Under the pieces are notes generated by a model. It worked only from the letters and a program-made list of their open reading frames with translations, searched no databases and was not told the origin of the DNA. From assembly GCF_900115075.1 (NCBI RefSeq), contig NZ_FOVG01000004.1, positions 1 to 64,000 of the forward strand: a stretch of 64,000 nucleotides of DNA, given 5' to 3'. Shown here piece by piece: positions 35,635 through 45,494 of this stretch. The first letter of the stretch is position 1. Each line of letters begins with the position of its first letter. This DNA comes from Candidatus Pantoea varia (GTDB taxonomy: Bacteria; Pseudomonadota; Gammaproteobacteria; Enterobacterales; Enterobacteriaceae). The translations under genes were made by a program, and so were the position numbers.

Positions 35635-36258
35635 GTGCTGATTGGCTACATCAGGGTGTCAACAAATGACCAGAACACGGATTTACAGCGGGTTGCGCTG
35701 CAGAGCGCAGATTGTGAGCTGATTTTTGAGGACAGGATAAGCGGTAAAACCAGCGACAGGCCGGGGCTGAAGAAGGCGCTGCGCTGCCTGCAGCCAGGTG
35801 ACACGCTGGTCGTTTGGAAACTGGACCGGCTCGGCAGAAGTATGCGGCATCTGGTCATGCTGACTGAAGAGCTGAGAGAGCGCGGCGTGAACTTCCGCAG
35901 CCTCACTGACAGCATCGATACCAGCACGCCAATGGGGCGGTTTTTCTTTCACGTTATGGGCGCACTGGCGGAAATGGAACGCGAGCTGATCGTAGAGCGC
36001 ACCCGCGCCGGGCTGGCCGCCGCGCGCGATAAAGGCCGCGTCGGTGGCAGGCGGCGAAAGATGACAGCGGAAACGGTGGAGCGTGCCCGGCGGATGCTGG
36101 CGCAGGGAGCAACACTGCTGCAGGTGTCGCTGGTGCTGGACGTGTCAGAGAAAACGATTTACCGGTATATCCCGGCCCCGGAACAGAAAAAACTGCGCGA
36201 AAACGGCGCGTCTGTTGTATCAGACACCGCACAACAGCCAGCGCGTGCTCCGTCATAG
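35635..36258 (+). CDS. gin: DNA invertase, Gin/Cin/Hin type serine recombinase
   Basis: 207 residues. Catalytic Ser9 in YIRVSTNDQ, the resolvase/invertase core with WKLDRLGRS and MGALAEMERELIVERT, and a C-terminal helix-turn-helix (LQVSLVLDVSEKTIYRY). Such enzymes flip DNA between gix sites with Fis bound at an enhancer, commonly inside the gene. Start is GTG with GGAG upstream. The gene sits outside the invertible segment, so it is expressed in both states. Confidence 0.96.
   Translation: MLIGYIRVSTNDQNTDLQRVALQSADCELIFEDRISGKTSDRPGLKKALRCLQPGDTLVVWKLDRLGRSMRHLVMLTEELRERGVNFRSLTDSIDTSTPMGRFFFHVMGALAEMERELIVERTRAGLAAARDKGRVGGRRRKMTAETVERARRMLAQGATLLQVSLVLDVSEKTIYRYIPAPEQKKLRENGASVVSDTAQQPARAPS
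36215..36234 (+). promoter_or_regulatory. Ogr-type late activator site upstream of FI
   Basis: CTGTTGT-N12-ACAACAG, the strongest of the three dyads, located in the 3' end of gin. Centre at 36224-36225; a start point 55 bp on would be near 36280, 24 bp before the FI ATG, as expected for the FI-FII-E-T-U-D operon. Confidence 0.72.
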
Positions 36259-36303
36259 CGGACCATAGACCATAGCGGAACCCCTTCACAGGAGAACCGC
36301 CCT

Positions 36304-37473
36304 ATGGCACAGGATTATCACCACGGCGTGCGCGTTGAGGAAATCAACGAAGGCACGCGAACTATCACCACCGTCAGCACCGCGATTGTCGGGCTGGTCT
36401 GTACCGGCGACGACGCCGACGCGGCCACCTTTCCGCTTAACCGCCCCGTGCTGTTAACCGACGTACTCACAGCCAGCGGCAAGGCCGGAGAGTCCGGCAC
36501 GCTGGCGCGCTCACTGGACGCCATCGCCGATCAGTCCAAACCCGTCACCGTAGTTGTGCGCGTGCCGCAGGGCGAAACCGAAGCAGAAACCACCGCCAAC
36601 ATCATCGGCGGCGTGACCGACGGCCAGCGCACCGGCATGAAGGCGCTGCTGGCCGCGCAGTCCGTCTGCGGCGTAAAACCCCGCATTCTCGGGGTGCCGG
36701 GCCACGACACCAAAGCCGTCGCCACCGAGCTGCTGGGCGTGGCGCAGAGTCTGCGCGGCTTCGCCTACCTGTCCGCCTATGGCTGCAAGAGTGTTGAAGA
36801 GGCGATTGCCTACCGCAGCAATTTCAGCCAGCGCGAAGGAATGCTGATCTGGCCTGACTTCATCAGCTTTGACACCGTGCTGAAGGCAGACGCGACGGCC
36901 TACGCCACCGCCCGCGCGCTGGGCCTGCGCGCCAAAATCGACGAGCAAACCGGCTGGCACAAGTCCCTGTCAAACGTCGGCGTGAACGGTGTCACCGGCA
37001 TTTCAAAAGACGTCTTCTGGGACCTGCAGGATCCGGCCACTGATGCGGGCCTGCTGAACCAGAACGACGTCACCACACTTATCCGTAAAGACGGCTTCCG
37101 CTTCTGGGGTTCCCGCTGCCTCAGCGACGATCCGCTGTTTCAGTTTGAGTGTTACACCCGCACCGCGCAGGTGCTGATGGACACGATGGCTGAAGGGCAG
37201 ATGTGGTCCGTTGACGGTGCGCTGAACCCGTCGCTGGCCCGCGACATCATCGAGAGCATCCGCGCGAAGCTGCGCAGCCTGGTGACTCAGGGCTATCTGA
37301 TTGGCGCGGACTGCTGGCTGGATGAGAGCGTGAACGATAAGGACACGCTCAAGGCGGGCAAGCTGCTGATCGATTACGACTACACGCCGGTGCCGCCGCT
37401 GGAAAACCTGCTGCTGCGTCAGCGCATCACAGACCAGTACCTGCTCGATTTCAGCAGCCGCGTCAGCGCATAA
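36304..37473 (+). CDS. FI: Contractile tail sheath protein gpFI
   Basis: 389 residues, P2 FI family: [20 protein letters not shown] and the C-terminal [22 protein letters not shown]. Polymerises around the tube and contracts on infection. AGGAGA ribosome site. First gene of the late tail operon. Confidence 0.96.
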   Translation: MAQDYHHGVRVEEINEGTRTITTVSTAIVGLVCTGDDADAATFPLNRPVLLTDVLTASGKAGESGTLARSLDAIADQSKPVTVVVRVPQGETEAETTANIIGGVTDGQRTGMKALLAAQSVCGVKPRILGVPGHDTKAVATELLGVAQSLRGFAYLSAYGCKSVEEAIAYRSNFSQREGMLIWPDFISFDTVLKADATAYATARALGLRAKIDEQTGWHKSLSNVGVNGVTGISKDVFWDLQDPATDAGLLNQNDVTTLIRKDGFRFWGSRCLSDDPLFQFECYTRTAQVLMDTMAEGQMWSVDGALNPSLARDIIESIRAKLRSLVTQGYLIGADCWLDESVNDKDTLKAGKLLIDYDYTPVPPLENLLLRQRITDQYLLDFSSRVSA

Positions 37474-37485
37474 GGAGACGGAAAG

Positions 37486-38001
37486 ATGGCATTACCCCGC
37501 AAACTCAAGCATCTGAACCTGTTCAACGCAGGCAACAACTGGCAGGGGCTGGTTGAGTCCGTGACGCTGCCGAAATTCACGCGCAAGTTTGAGAAGTATC
37601 GCGGCGGCGGCATGGCCGGTGCTGTGGACATTGACATGGGCCTGGACGATGGCGCGCTGGATACGGAATTCACCATTGGCGGCACTGAAGCGCTGCTGAT
37701 TAAGCAGATGGGCACCACCACCGTGGACGGCATTCAGCTGCGCTTTACCGGCTCCATTCAGCGCGACGACACCGGCGAAGTGCAGGCGGTCGAGCTGGTC
37801 ACGCGCGGACGCTATAAGGAGCTGGACTCCGGCGAATGGAAAACCGGCGAATCCAGCACCACCAAAGTGTCCGGCACCAACAGTTACGCAAAGCTGACCA
37901 TCAACGGCGAAGTGCTCTATGAGTGCGATCTGGTGAACATGATCGAAATCGTGGGCGGCACCGACCTGATGGAAGCGCACCGCAACGCGCTGGGCCTGTA
38001 A
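37486..38001 (+). CDS. FII: Tail tube protein gpFII
   Basis: 171 residues, P2 FII family (Phage_tube): MALPRKLKHLNLFNAGNNW, KFEKYRGGGMAG and YECDLVNMIEIVGGTDLM. Forms the inner tail tube through which DNA passes. Confidence 0.96.
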   Translation: MALPRKLKHLNLFNAGNNWQGLVESVTLPKFTRKFEKYRGGGMAGAVDIDMGLDDGALDTEFTIGGTEALLIKQMGTTTVDGIQLRFTGSIQRDDTGEVQAVELVTRGRYKELDSGEWKTGESSTTKVSGTNSYAKLTINGEVLYECDLVNMIEIVGGTDLMEAHRNALGL

Positions 38002-38057
38002 TCATCCCGGCAGGCTGTGCGCCTGCCGCTTATCTCTCTTTTTAACGGAAAAGCATC

Positions 38058-38366
38058 ATGACTGATAAAACCACGCCAAATGAAAAAGCCGTTGAGCTGG
38101 ACACCCCTATCCTGCGCGGCAAAACAGAAATCACCTCCGTCACCGTGCGCAAGCCGCAGTCCGGTGCGCTGCGCGGCACCCGCCTGCAGGCGCTGCTGGA
38201 CATGGACGTGAACGCACTGATCACCGTGCTGCCGCGTATCACCACCCCGGCCCTGACCACGGCGGAAATTAACGAAATGGACCCTGCCGATCTGGTCAGC
38301 CTGTCGGTGGAGGTGGTCACTTTTTTGCTGAAGAAGTCGGTCCTGTCGGATTTAGCGACGGCCTGA
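38058..38366 (+). CDS. E: Tail assembly chaperone gpE
   Basis: 102 residues, P2 E family: LRGKTEITSVTVRKPQSGALRGTRL and DVNALITVLPRITTPALT. Made by normal termination; a share of ribosomes shift frame near its end to make E+E'. Confidence 0.92.
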   Translation: MTDKTTPNEKAVELDTPILRGKTEITSVTVRKPQSGALRGTRLQALLDMDVNALITVLPRITTPALTTAEINEMDPADLVSLSVEVVTFLLKKSVLSDLATA

Positions 38367-38500
38367 CGGTAGACGATCTGGTGGCGGACATCGCCACCGT
38401 CTTTCACTGGCCGCCCTCCGTTACCGAGTCCATGACGCTGACCGAGGTTCTGGAGTGGCGGCATAAAGCAATCCTGAGACACAGGGCCAGCGATGAGTGA
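38058..38500 (+). CDS. E': Tail assembly protein gpE+E' (-1 frameshift product)
   Basis: At 38321-38327 lies T-TTT-TTG, the slippery heptamer known from P2 E. A -1 shift there joins 90 E codons to 57 more (AEEVGPVGFSDGLTVDDLVA through HRASDE), 147 residues. The extension is open and overlaps the T start by eight bases. The downstream -1 frame encodes P2-like E' residues (FHWPPS), so frameshifting is well supported. Confidence 0.88.
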
Positions 38501-41198
38501 TAAAAATCTGCGCTTACAGGTCGTGCTGGGCGCGGTCGATAAGCTGACGCGCCCCTTCCGCAGCGCCCGCGACAGCACGCGCGAGCTGGCTGGCACACTG
38601 CGCGACACGCGCAACACCCTCAAGGCTCTGGACGCACAGGCCGGGCGCATTGACGGCTTCCGTAAAACCCGCTCACAGCTTGCCATCACTGCTAACAACC
38701 TTAAAGCCGCCCGCGAAGAAGCGGCGCGGCTTGCCGTGCAGTTTACGGAAACAAACAAGCCCACCGCTGCACAGGCCCGCGTGCTGGAGCAGGCAAAAAA
38801 CCGCGCCAGCCAGCTGCAGCAGACTTATAACGGGCTGCGCCTGTCGGTGCAGCGTCAGCGTGAGGCGCTGGGCGCTGCCGGTATCGACACGAAGAAACTG
38901 AGCCAGGCACAGCGCGAACTGAAAAGTCAGTCGGACGAGGCACGCGCCGCCATTGACCGGCAGCAGCAGTCGCTTAAAAAGCTGGGAGATCGGCAGGCAA
39001 AAATGCGCGCGGTACGTGAGCGCTATTCACGCTCGCTTGAGGTGCGCGACCGCGTGGCCGGTGCCGGTGCGGCAACATCCGCCGCCGGGCTGGCAATGGG
39101 CGCGCCGGTGCTGGCCGCCGTGAAGTCTTCAGCGGCAATGGAAGACGCCATGAAGGGCGTGGCAAAGCAGGTCAACGGGCTGCGCGACGACAGCGGCAAC
39201 CGCACAAAGCAGTTTTATGACATGCAGGCCGCCATCAAGGCCGCCAGTGAGCAGCTGCCGATGGAAAACGGCGCGATTGACTACGCCGCGCTGGTTGAGG
39301 GCGGCGCGCGCATGGGCGTGACGAACCAGAATGATTCTTATGAGGACCAGAAGCGCGACCTGATGGCCTTTGCCACCACGGCGGCGAAGGCGTCCACCGC
39401 GTTTGAACTGCCTGCCGGTGAGCTGGCCGAAGGGCTGGGCAAGATTGCGCAGCTGTATAAAATCCCCACGCGCAACATCGAGCAGCTGGGTGACGCGCTG
39501 AACTACCTGGACGATAACGCCATGTCCAAGGGTTCCGACATCATCGACGTACTGCAGCGCATGGGCGGCGTGGCAGACAGGCTGGACTACCGCAAGGCGG
39601 CTGCGCTCGGCTCAACCTTCCTCAGCCTGGGCGCAACGTCGGAAACCGCCGCCAGTGCGGCGAACGCGATGGTGCGCGAGCTTTCCGTTGCCACCATGCA
39701 GAGTGACCGCTTTATGGACGGCATGGATCTGCTGAAACTCGATCCGAAAAAGATTGAAAAGCAGATGACCACGGACGCCATGGGTACCATCCAGCGCGTG
39801 CTGGAAAAGGTCAACAACCTGCCGAAAGACAAACGCCTGACGGCCATGACGATGGTGTTCGGCAAGGAGTACGGCAAGGACGCGGCCAAACTCGCTAACA
39901 ACATGCCGGAGCTGAGACGTCAGCTGCAGCTGACGCAGGGCGACGGGGCGAAAGGCTCCATGCAGAAAGAGTCAGATATCAACAAGGACTCGCTTTCTGC
40001 ACAGTGGATGCTGACCAAAACCGGCGTATCTAACACCATGAGCGGCCTGGGCGATTCCCTGCGCACGCCGCTGATGGACATCATGAACATGGTGAAGAAA
40101 GTCACCGGTGTGACCCGCCGCTGGGTGGAAAATAACAAGGAACTGGCGGGCACACTGGTAAAAGCTGCAGCAGTTATATCGGTGATTGTGCTGGCGCTGG
40201 GTACGCTCATGATCGGCCTGGCGGCGGTTCTGGGTCCGATGGCGCTGCTTCGGCTCAGCTTTAACGTGCTGGGGATAAAAGCATTCAGCGCCTTCGGGCT
40301 GATTAAAAGCGCCATCGGTATCGTGGGGAACGGCGTGCTGTGGCTGGGGCGGCTGATGTTTGCAAACCCGATTCTGGCTGTTATCGGGCTGATTGCCGCC
40401 GGGGCGCTGCTTATCTGGCAGAACTGGGACACGCTGGGACCGAAACTTGCCGCCATGTGGGACGCTATCAGCACAAAGGTCAGCAGCATCTGGACCGCGA
40501 TCCGCACCTACATCAGCACAAAGTGGGGCGAGATTGTCGCCGACGCGAAAGCGCTGCCCGCGCGGTTTCAGGAGGCGGGCTCACAGATGATTGACGGCCT
40601 GATGGCGGGCATCAGTCAGAAGTGGGACGCCATCAAAAACAAGCTGTCGTCACTGACCGACTACCTGCCGGACTTCCTGAAGCCGGGCGCCGATAAGTCC
40701 GGCGGGCCGCAGCTGCCGCGCGCGTCGCAGGCAAAAACGGGCGGCGGTGTATCTCTGCCGCCGGGCGGGTTCCCCGGATTTGCGGGCATGTACGACAGCG
40801 GCGGCTTTATCCCGTCCGGCAAGTTTGGTGTGGCCGGTGAGAACGGACCGGAGCTGGTCAGCGGTCCGGCGAACGTAACCAGCCGCCGGAGCACTGCACG
40901 GCTGGCGGCACTGGCGGCGCTGACGCTGGGCGGTGCCGGAGCGACGGCGGAGGCGAAGCCGCTGCACCCCCTCAGCCTGCCAGTTCAGGCGTACCGGCAG
41001 GAAGCACCGCGCATGAGTGGCAGTGCTGCACAGGCAGCTGCGCCGCAGATTCATGCCTCCTTCACCATCGTGCAGCAGCCGGGGCAGAGCCAGCAGGATT
41101 TGGTTGATGAGGTGATGCGCAGGCTGGAGGCAAAAGAGCGGCAGGCGCAGGCCCGCGCCCGCAGCAGTTACCGGGACAGGGGAGGATTTGAGGAATGA
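38493..41198 (+). CDS. T: Tail tape measure protein gpT
   Basis: 901 residues. N-terminal basic coiled-coil (about 1-180), GSDIIDVLQRMGGVADRL region typical of TP901/P2 tape measures, and three hydrophobic segments (about residues 545-640, VISVIVLALGTLMIGLAAVLG and others) that may enter the host membrane. Length sets tail length. Overlaps E' and U. Confidence 0.94.
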   Translation: MSDKNLRLQVVLGAVDKLTRPFRSARDSTRELAGTLRDTRNTLKALDAQAGRIDGFRKTRSQLAITANNLKAAREEAARLAVQFTETNKPTAAQARVLEQAKNRASQLQQTYNGLRLSVQRQREALGAAGIDTKKLSQAQRELKSQSDEARAAIDRQQQSLKKLGDRQAKMRAVRERYSRSLEVRDRVAGAGAATSAAGLAMGAPVLAAVKSSAAMEDAMKGVAKQVNGLRDDSGNRTKQFYDMQAAIKAASEQLPMENGAIDYAALVEGGARMGVTNQNDSYEDQKRDLMAFATTAAKASTAFELPAGELAEGLGKIAQLYKIPTRNIEQLGDALNYLDDNAMSKGSDIIDVLQRMGGVADRLDYRKAAALGSTFLSLGATSETAASAANAMVRELSVATMQSDRFMDGMDLLKLDPKKIEKQMTTDAMGTIQRVLEKVNNLPKDKRLTAMTMVFGKEYGKDAAKLANNMPELRRQLQLTQGDGAKGSMQKESDINKDSLSAQWMLTKTGVSNTMSGLGDSLRTPLMDIMNMVKKVTGVTRRWVENNKELAGTLVKAAAVISVIVLALGTLMIGLAAVLGPMALLRLSFNVLGIKAFSAFGLIKSAIGIVGNGVLWLGRLMFANPILAVIGLIAAGALLIWQNWDTLGPKLAAMWDAISTKVSSIWTAIRTYISTKWGEIVADAKALPARFQEAGSQMIDGLMAGISQKWDAIKNKLSSLTDYLPDFLKPGADKSGGPQLPRASQAKTGGGVSLPPGGFPGFAGMYDSGGFIPSGKFGVAGENGPELVSGPANVTSRRSTARLAALAALTLGGAGATAEAKPLHPLSLPVQAYRQEAPRMSGSAAQAAAPQIHASFTIVQQPGQSQQDLVDEVMRRLEAKERQAQARARSSYRDRGGFEE

Positions 41199-41680
41199 TG
41201 ATGACGCTGGGCTTATTTGTTTTCATGCTGAAGACGGTGCCCTATCAGGAACTGCAGTATCAGCGCAGCTGGCGTTTCCCGTCAAACAGCCGCGTGGGCG
41301 TGAGGCCGTCGCTGCAGTTTTTAGGCCCGGACAACGACACGCTGACGCTTTCCGGCGTGCTGCTGCCGGAGATTACCGGTGGCAGGTTGTCGCTGTTCGC
41401 GCTGGAGCAGATTGCGGAGCTGGGCCGCGCGTGGCCGCTTATCGAGGGCAGCGGGACGATTTACGGCATGTTCGTGATTGAAAGCCTGAGCCAGACCAAA
41501 GCGGAGTTCTTCAGCAGCGGCGTGTGCCGCCGCATTGAATTCACGCTGACGCTGAAGCGCACCGATGAATCGCTGGGCGAGATGTTCGGCAGCCTCAGCG
41601 ATCAGCTGTCTGCCATGCAGGGCGCAGCCGCCACCGCCGCCGGTAAGGTGAGCGCCGCAGCGGGAGGATTATTTTCATGA
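41195..41680 (+). CDS. U: Tail protein gpU
   Basis: 161 residues, P2 U family: LGLFVFMLKTVPYQELQ, WRFPSNSRVGVRPSLQFLG and IYGMFVIESLSQT. Overlaps T by four bases (ATGA). A tail-end component. Confidence 0.94.
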   Translation: MMMTLGLFVFMLKTVPYQELQYQRSWRFPSNSRVGVRPSLQFLGPDNDTLTLSGVLLPEITGGRLSLFALEQIAELGRAWPLIEGSGTIYGMFVIESLSQTKAEFFSSGVCRRIEFTLTLKRTDESLGEMFGSLSDQLSAMQGAAATAAGKVSAAAGGLFS

Positions 41681-42780
41681 TGACCAGCCCGTGGATTAAC
41701 GGCCAGCAGAACTCACCGGCGTTCCGGCTGACGATGGACGGCGCAGACATCACGCAGAAGCTGGAAAAGCGCCTGCTGAGCCTGACGCTCACTGACAACC
41801 GGGGCTTTGAGGCGGATCAGCTGGACATCGAGCTGGACGACGCGGACGGCCAGCTGCAGCTGCCGCGCCGGGGCGTCGTGCTGTCGCTGGCGCTGGGCTG
41901 GCAGGGTGAGGCACTTTTTCCGAAAGGCAGCTATGTGGTTGACGAAATCGAGCACAGCGGCACGCCTGACCGCCTGACGCTGCGGGCGCGCAGCGCGGAC
42001 TTCCGGCAGACCCTGAACACGAAGCGGGAGAAGTCCTGGCATAAAACCACAGCGGGCGAAATTGTCCGGGATATCGCCGGGCGACATAAGCTGAAGACGG
42101 CGATGGGTGAGGACATGGCCGCCGCAGAAATTGACCATATTGATCAGACCAACGAATCAGACGCCAGCTTTCTGATGCGCCTGGCTAAACAGTGCGGCGC
42201 GGTGGCCTGCGTCAAGGACGGAAATCTGCTGTTTATCCGGCAGGGACAGGGAAAAACGGCAAGCGGCAAGCCGCTGCCAGTGATGACCCTTCAGCGCAGG
42301 GACGGAGACAGCCACCGCTTCACCCTGGCGGACCGCGACGCTTACACCGGCGTGATAGCCAGCTGGCTGCACACACGCGAACCGGCAAAGAAGCCTGTGG
42401 CGAAGGTTAAGCGCAGACGACGTAAGACCACGACGAAGAAAAAGAAAGAGCCGGAGGCGAAGCAGGGAGATTACCTGATCGGCACGGACGAAAACGTGCT
42501 GGTACTAAGCCGCACTTACGCGAACCGAGGCAACGCCGAACGGGCGGCGAAAATGCAGTGGGAGCGCCTGCAGCGCGGTGCAGCGACGTTTTCCATTCAG
42601 CTGGCGAAGGGGCGCGCGGAACTTTATACAGAAATGCCGGTGAAGGTCAGCGGCTTTAAGCAGCAGATAGATGCCGGGGGATGGATCATCACAACGCTGA
42701 CGCACAGCCTGAGCGCAGACAGCGGATTTACTACAAGCTTAGAGCTGGAAGTAAAAATCGATGATTTAAGCATGCAATAG
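41677..42780 (+). CDS. D: Tail hub protein gpD
   Basis: 367 residues, P2 D family (Phage_GPD, VgrG/gp27-like fold): TDNRGFEADQLDIELDDADG, KGSYVVDEIEHSGTPDRLTL and GWIITTLTHSLSADSGFTT. Forms the baseplate hub under the spike. A basic Lys/Arg stretch (about 240-262) is an insertion-like linker. Last tail gene before ogr. Confidence 0.94.
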   Translation: MMTSPWINGQQNSPAFRLTMDGADITQKLEKRLLSLTLTDNRGFEADQLDIELDDADGQLQLPRRGVVLSLALGWQGEALFPKGSYVVDEIEHSGTPDRLTLRARSADFRQTLNTKREKSWHKTTAGEIVRDIAGRHKLKTAMGEDMAAAEIDHIDQTNESDASFLMRLAKQCGAVACVKDGNLLFIRQGQGKTASGKPLPVMTLQRRDGDSHRFTLADRDAYTGVIASWLHTREPAKKPVAKVKRRRRKTTTKKKKEPEAKQGDYLIGTDENVLVLSRTYANRGNAERAAKMQWERLQRGAATFSIQLAKGRAELYTEMPVKVSGFKQQIDAGGWIITTLTHSLSADSGFTTSLELEVKIDDLSMQ

Positions 42781-42793
42781 TAGATTTAACTAT

Positions 42794-42801
42794 TCAATTG
42801 A
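42794..42801 (+). promoter_or_regulatory. CI-operator-like palindrome in the ogr promoter region
   Basis: TCAATTGA, the same 8-bp palindrome as in the pR operator at 12903-12910, lies in the A/T-rich 70-bp ogr leader. In 186, CI represses the promoter of the late activator B as well as pR; this would be the equivalent. Promoter elements around it are weak and were not assigned. Confidence 0.5.
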
Positions 42802-42850
42802 TTATTAAAACGTTAATATTCGCTGAAAATTTCAAGAGGAAGTATCTGAA

Positions 42851-43081
42851 ATGATGAACTGCCCGAAGTGCTCCCATGCAGCCCACACGCGTAGCAGTGT
42901 TGTGCTTTCTGAGAACACAAAAGAGCGTTACAACCAGTGCCAGAATATTAATTGCGGCTGCACCTTCAAATCCTTAGAAACTGTTACTGACATAATCATG
43001 TGTCCTGGTAAAATCAACCCTGCCCCACCACACCCAACACGCATAAGAGCTACTCAAGCACAGGGTAACTTATGGCTTTAG
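42851..43081 (+). CDS. ogr: Late gene transcription activator Ogr/B (zinc finger)
   Basis: 76 residues. Cys4 and Cys7 (CPKC), Cys30 and Cys35 (CQNINC), the CX2C-X22-CX4C zinc finger of P2 Ogr, 186 B and P4 delta. Activates late promoters through the alpha subunit of RNA polymerase, with sites seen at 24269, 30337 and 36215. AGAGGAAG lies upstream. Confidence 0.93.
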   Translation: MMNCPKCSHAAHTRSSVVLSENTKERYNQCQNINCGCTFKSLETVTDIIMCPGKINPAPPHPTRIRATQAQGNLWL

Positions 43082-43104
43082 AATTCTTTTAATGCATCAG
43101 ATTC

Positions 43105-43135
43105 AGGGCACTGATTTATTCAGTGCCCTTTTTTG
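43105..43135 (+). terminator. ogr terminator
   Basis: AGGGCACTGA (43105-43114), loop TTTAT, TCAGTGCCCT (43120-43129), then six T, after the ogr stop. Confidence 0.88.
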
Positions 43136-43140
43136 TTTGG

Positions 43141-43566
43141 TCATTTGAATGTGGGTTTAAAAGTTGCGGCAGCAAGACGGTTATCCATAAAAGCTATACC
43201 CTCCTCGGTATTCATGCTTGCCATCTGTTCACAGCTTTTGTCTCCATCCTCATAAGTGAAGCCCTGCGTAACTGAATCGTTGGTGATCGTAATATCTTTT
43301 ATCATTCCAGCTTTCCACGATCGCTTAGGCGGATTATCTCCGTAGTAAGTGAAGCAAAGCGTGTCTACCAAACTACGTGCCTGCAGTAACTCTATTTTTT
43401 TGAAATTATATGAAACGTATAAGGTGCCATTCACAAGTGAAGGGGGCCGGGATAAATTGAGCTGCTTAAGGCTATGTAAGAGAGGTGCAGGGATCTGGTC
43501 AGGTTTAGCAGCATAAGCAGAAGCCGCAAGAGTCAAACCAGCAAGACAGATGCAAAACTTTTTCAT
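43141..43566 (-). CDS. Secreted protein of unknown function, possible lysogenic conversion gene
   Basis: 141 residues with a clear signal peptide (MKKFCICLAGLTLAASAYA, cleavage before AKPDQ). The mature part (IPAPLLHSLKQLNLSRPPSL and CFTYYGDNPPKRSW) has two Cys that may bond. Not recognised. It lies between ogr and attR, opposite to the phage late genes, so it can be transcribed from the silent prophage, a usual place for moron genes. An upstream in-frame extension toward rplS was rejected. AAGGAAT precedes the ATG. Confidence 0.72.
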   Translation of the reverse strand: MKKFCICLAGLTLAASAYAAKPDQIPAPLLHSLKQLNLSRPPSLVNGTLYVSYNFKKIELLQARSLVDTLCFTYYGDNPPKRSWKAGMIKDITITNDSVTQGFTYEDGDKSCEQMASMNTEEGIAFMDNRLAAATFKPTFK

Positions 43567-43663
43567 CGGGTATTCCTTCACGTTTTTGGTATCAGCAATC
43601 ACAACGGATATGACCACAAATGACCACAGAAAAATTCTGCGTAGCCAATCCGTGGACAAGGGC

Positions 43664-43698
43664 AAAAAAAAAGGGGCTAGCATCACGCTAACCCCTTG
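43664..43698 (-). terminator. Phage-borne terminator now serving rplS
   Basis: GGGGCTAGC (43673-43681), loop ATCAC, GCTAACCCC (43687-43695), with nine T on the minus strand. It differs from the displaced host copy at 10721-10752 only at a compensated stem pair and in run length. Confidence 0.85.
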
Positions 43699-43703
43699 TT
43701 TCA

Positions 43704-44092
<389 letters not shown>

Positions 44093-44127
44093 TCATATCC
44101 TGGGTAAACTGATAGTCGGGGAAGAAC

Positions 44128-44892
44128 TTACTCTTCCACATCATCGTTTTGTTGCTGCTGAGATTCCCGCTGGAACTCATTCAGCAACCTTGCTTGCTCT
44201 TCAGTCAGAGCCAGGTTTTCCAGAAGTTCAGGTCTTCTCAGCCAGGTACGGCCTAGCGACTGCTTCAGACGCCAGCGGCGAATATCAGCATGGTTACCTG
44301 ACAGTAAAACTGCCGGGACTTCCACGCCGTCTAACACTTCAGGTCGGGTATAGTGCGGACAATCCAGCAAACCTTCAGAGAACGAATCCTCATCGGCTGA
44401 CGCCTGCTTGCCGAGCACGCCGGGAATAAACCGGGCGACTGCGTCAATCATCGTCATTGCTGGCAGTTCCCCGCCACTGAGAACGTAATCACCGATTGAC
44501 CATTCTTCATCAATTTCGGTCTGGATCACGCGCTCATCAATCCCTTCATAACGGCCACAGACCAGAATTAACTTGTCCCGTGCCGCCAGTTCGCAAACGC
44601 CCTGTTGGTCCAGTTTGCGACCCTGAGGTGAAAGATAGATCACCCTGGCCCCATCACCTGCCGCTGCTTTCGCTGCGGAGATGGCATCCCGTAAAGGTTG
44701 TACCATCATCAGCATTCCCGGTCCGCCGCCGTAAGGACGATCATCCACGGTACGGTGCCGGTCGTGAGTGAAGTCACGTGGACTCCAGCTCTGAATGCTG
44801 AGCAGACCGTTTTTTACAGCCCGGCCAGTTACCCCGTAATCGGTAATAGCGCGAAACATTTCTGGAAACAGGCTAATAACACCAATCCACAT
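44128..44892 (-). CDS. trmD: tRNA (guanine-N1-)-methyltransferase TrmD
   Basis: 254 residues. SPOUT trefoil-knot enzyme that makes m1G37 in tRNAs with G36, needed to prevent +1 frameshifts. Conserved [14 protein letters not shown] and [19 protein letters not shown] form the SAM pocket. The start MWIGVISLF at 44892 matches E. coli; an upstream extension overlaps rimM and was rejected. Confidence 0.98.
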   Translation of the reverse strand: MWIGVISLFPEMFRAITDYGVTGRAVKNGLLSIQSWSPRDFTHDRHRTVDDRPYGGGPGMLMMVQPLRDAISAAKAAAGDGARVIYLSPQGRKLDQQGVCELAARDKLILVCGRYEGIDERVIQTEIDEEWSIGDYVLSGGELPAMTMIDAVARFIPGVLGKQASADEDSFSEGLLDCPHYTRPEVLDGVEVPAVLLSGNHADIRRWRLKQSLGRTWLRRPELLENLALTEEQARLLNEFQRESQQQQNDDVEE

Positions 44893-44927
44893 TGTATTCG
44901 CCGTTACGTTACCGTTCGATTCGGAGA

Positions 44928-45476
44928 TCAAAAACCAGGATCCCAATCTACCTCAATGACGCCAGTAGAGAGATCGACTTTCCTGATAACCTGTTCATCA
45001 AGAAACGGAATTAACCGCTCCTGAGCACCGAACGCATCCTTCAGGTTTGCCTTAACGACGAGAACGTCGTTCGAGCCGGTTTCCATCATATCGATGACTT
45101 TACCCATCTCGTAGCCTTCGAGGTTAACCACCTGGCAGCCCATAAGGTCTTTCCAGTAGTAGTCGCCCTCTTCCAGCGATGGCAACTGCGTCGAGTCAAC
45201 CTGAATTTCGCAATTGGTTAACTGAGCCGCCGCATCCCGATCTTCAATGCCTTTGACTTTGATGATCAGGTCCTGATTGTGGTGCTTCCAACCTTCAAGT
45301 TCGACCTGCTGCCATTTACCGGCGCGCTGGATGAACCAGGGTTGGTAGTTGAAGATGCTTTCAGCGTCTTCAGTGGAGGAAAACACTTTGAGCCAGCCGC
45401 GAATACCGTAGGCGGCTCCCATCTTACCCAATACAATCGGGTTAACAGGAGGCTGTGCGGCAAGTTGTCTGCTCAT
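44928..45476 (-). CDS. rimM: 16S rRNA processing / 30S maturation factor RimM
   Basis: 182 residues from [13 protein letters not shown], matching E. coli RimM. Binds S19 and assists assembly of the 30S head. N-terminal RimM barrel with [20 protein letters not shown] and C-terminal PRC barrel with [12 protein letters not shown]. Second gene of the operon; 18 bases after rpsP. Confidence 0.97.
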   Translation of the reverse strand: MSRQLAAQPPVNPIVLGKMGAAYGIRGWLKVFSSTEDAESIFNYQPWFIQRAGKWQQVELEGWKHHNQDLIIKVKGIEDRDAAAQLTNCEIQVDSTQLPSLEEGDYYWKDLMGCQVVNLEGYEMGKVIDMMETGSNDVLVVKANLKDAFGAQERLIPFLDEQVIRKVDLSTGVIEVDWDPGF

Positions 45477-45494
45477 GCTCACCACCGTGACAGA

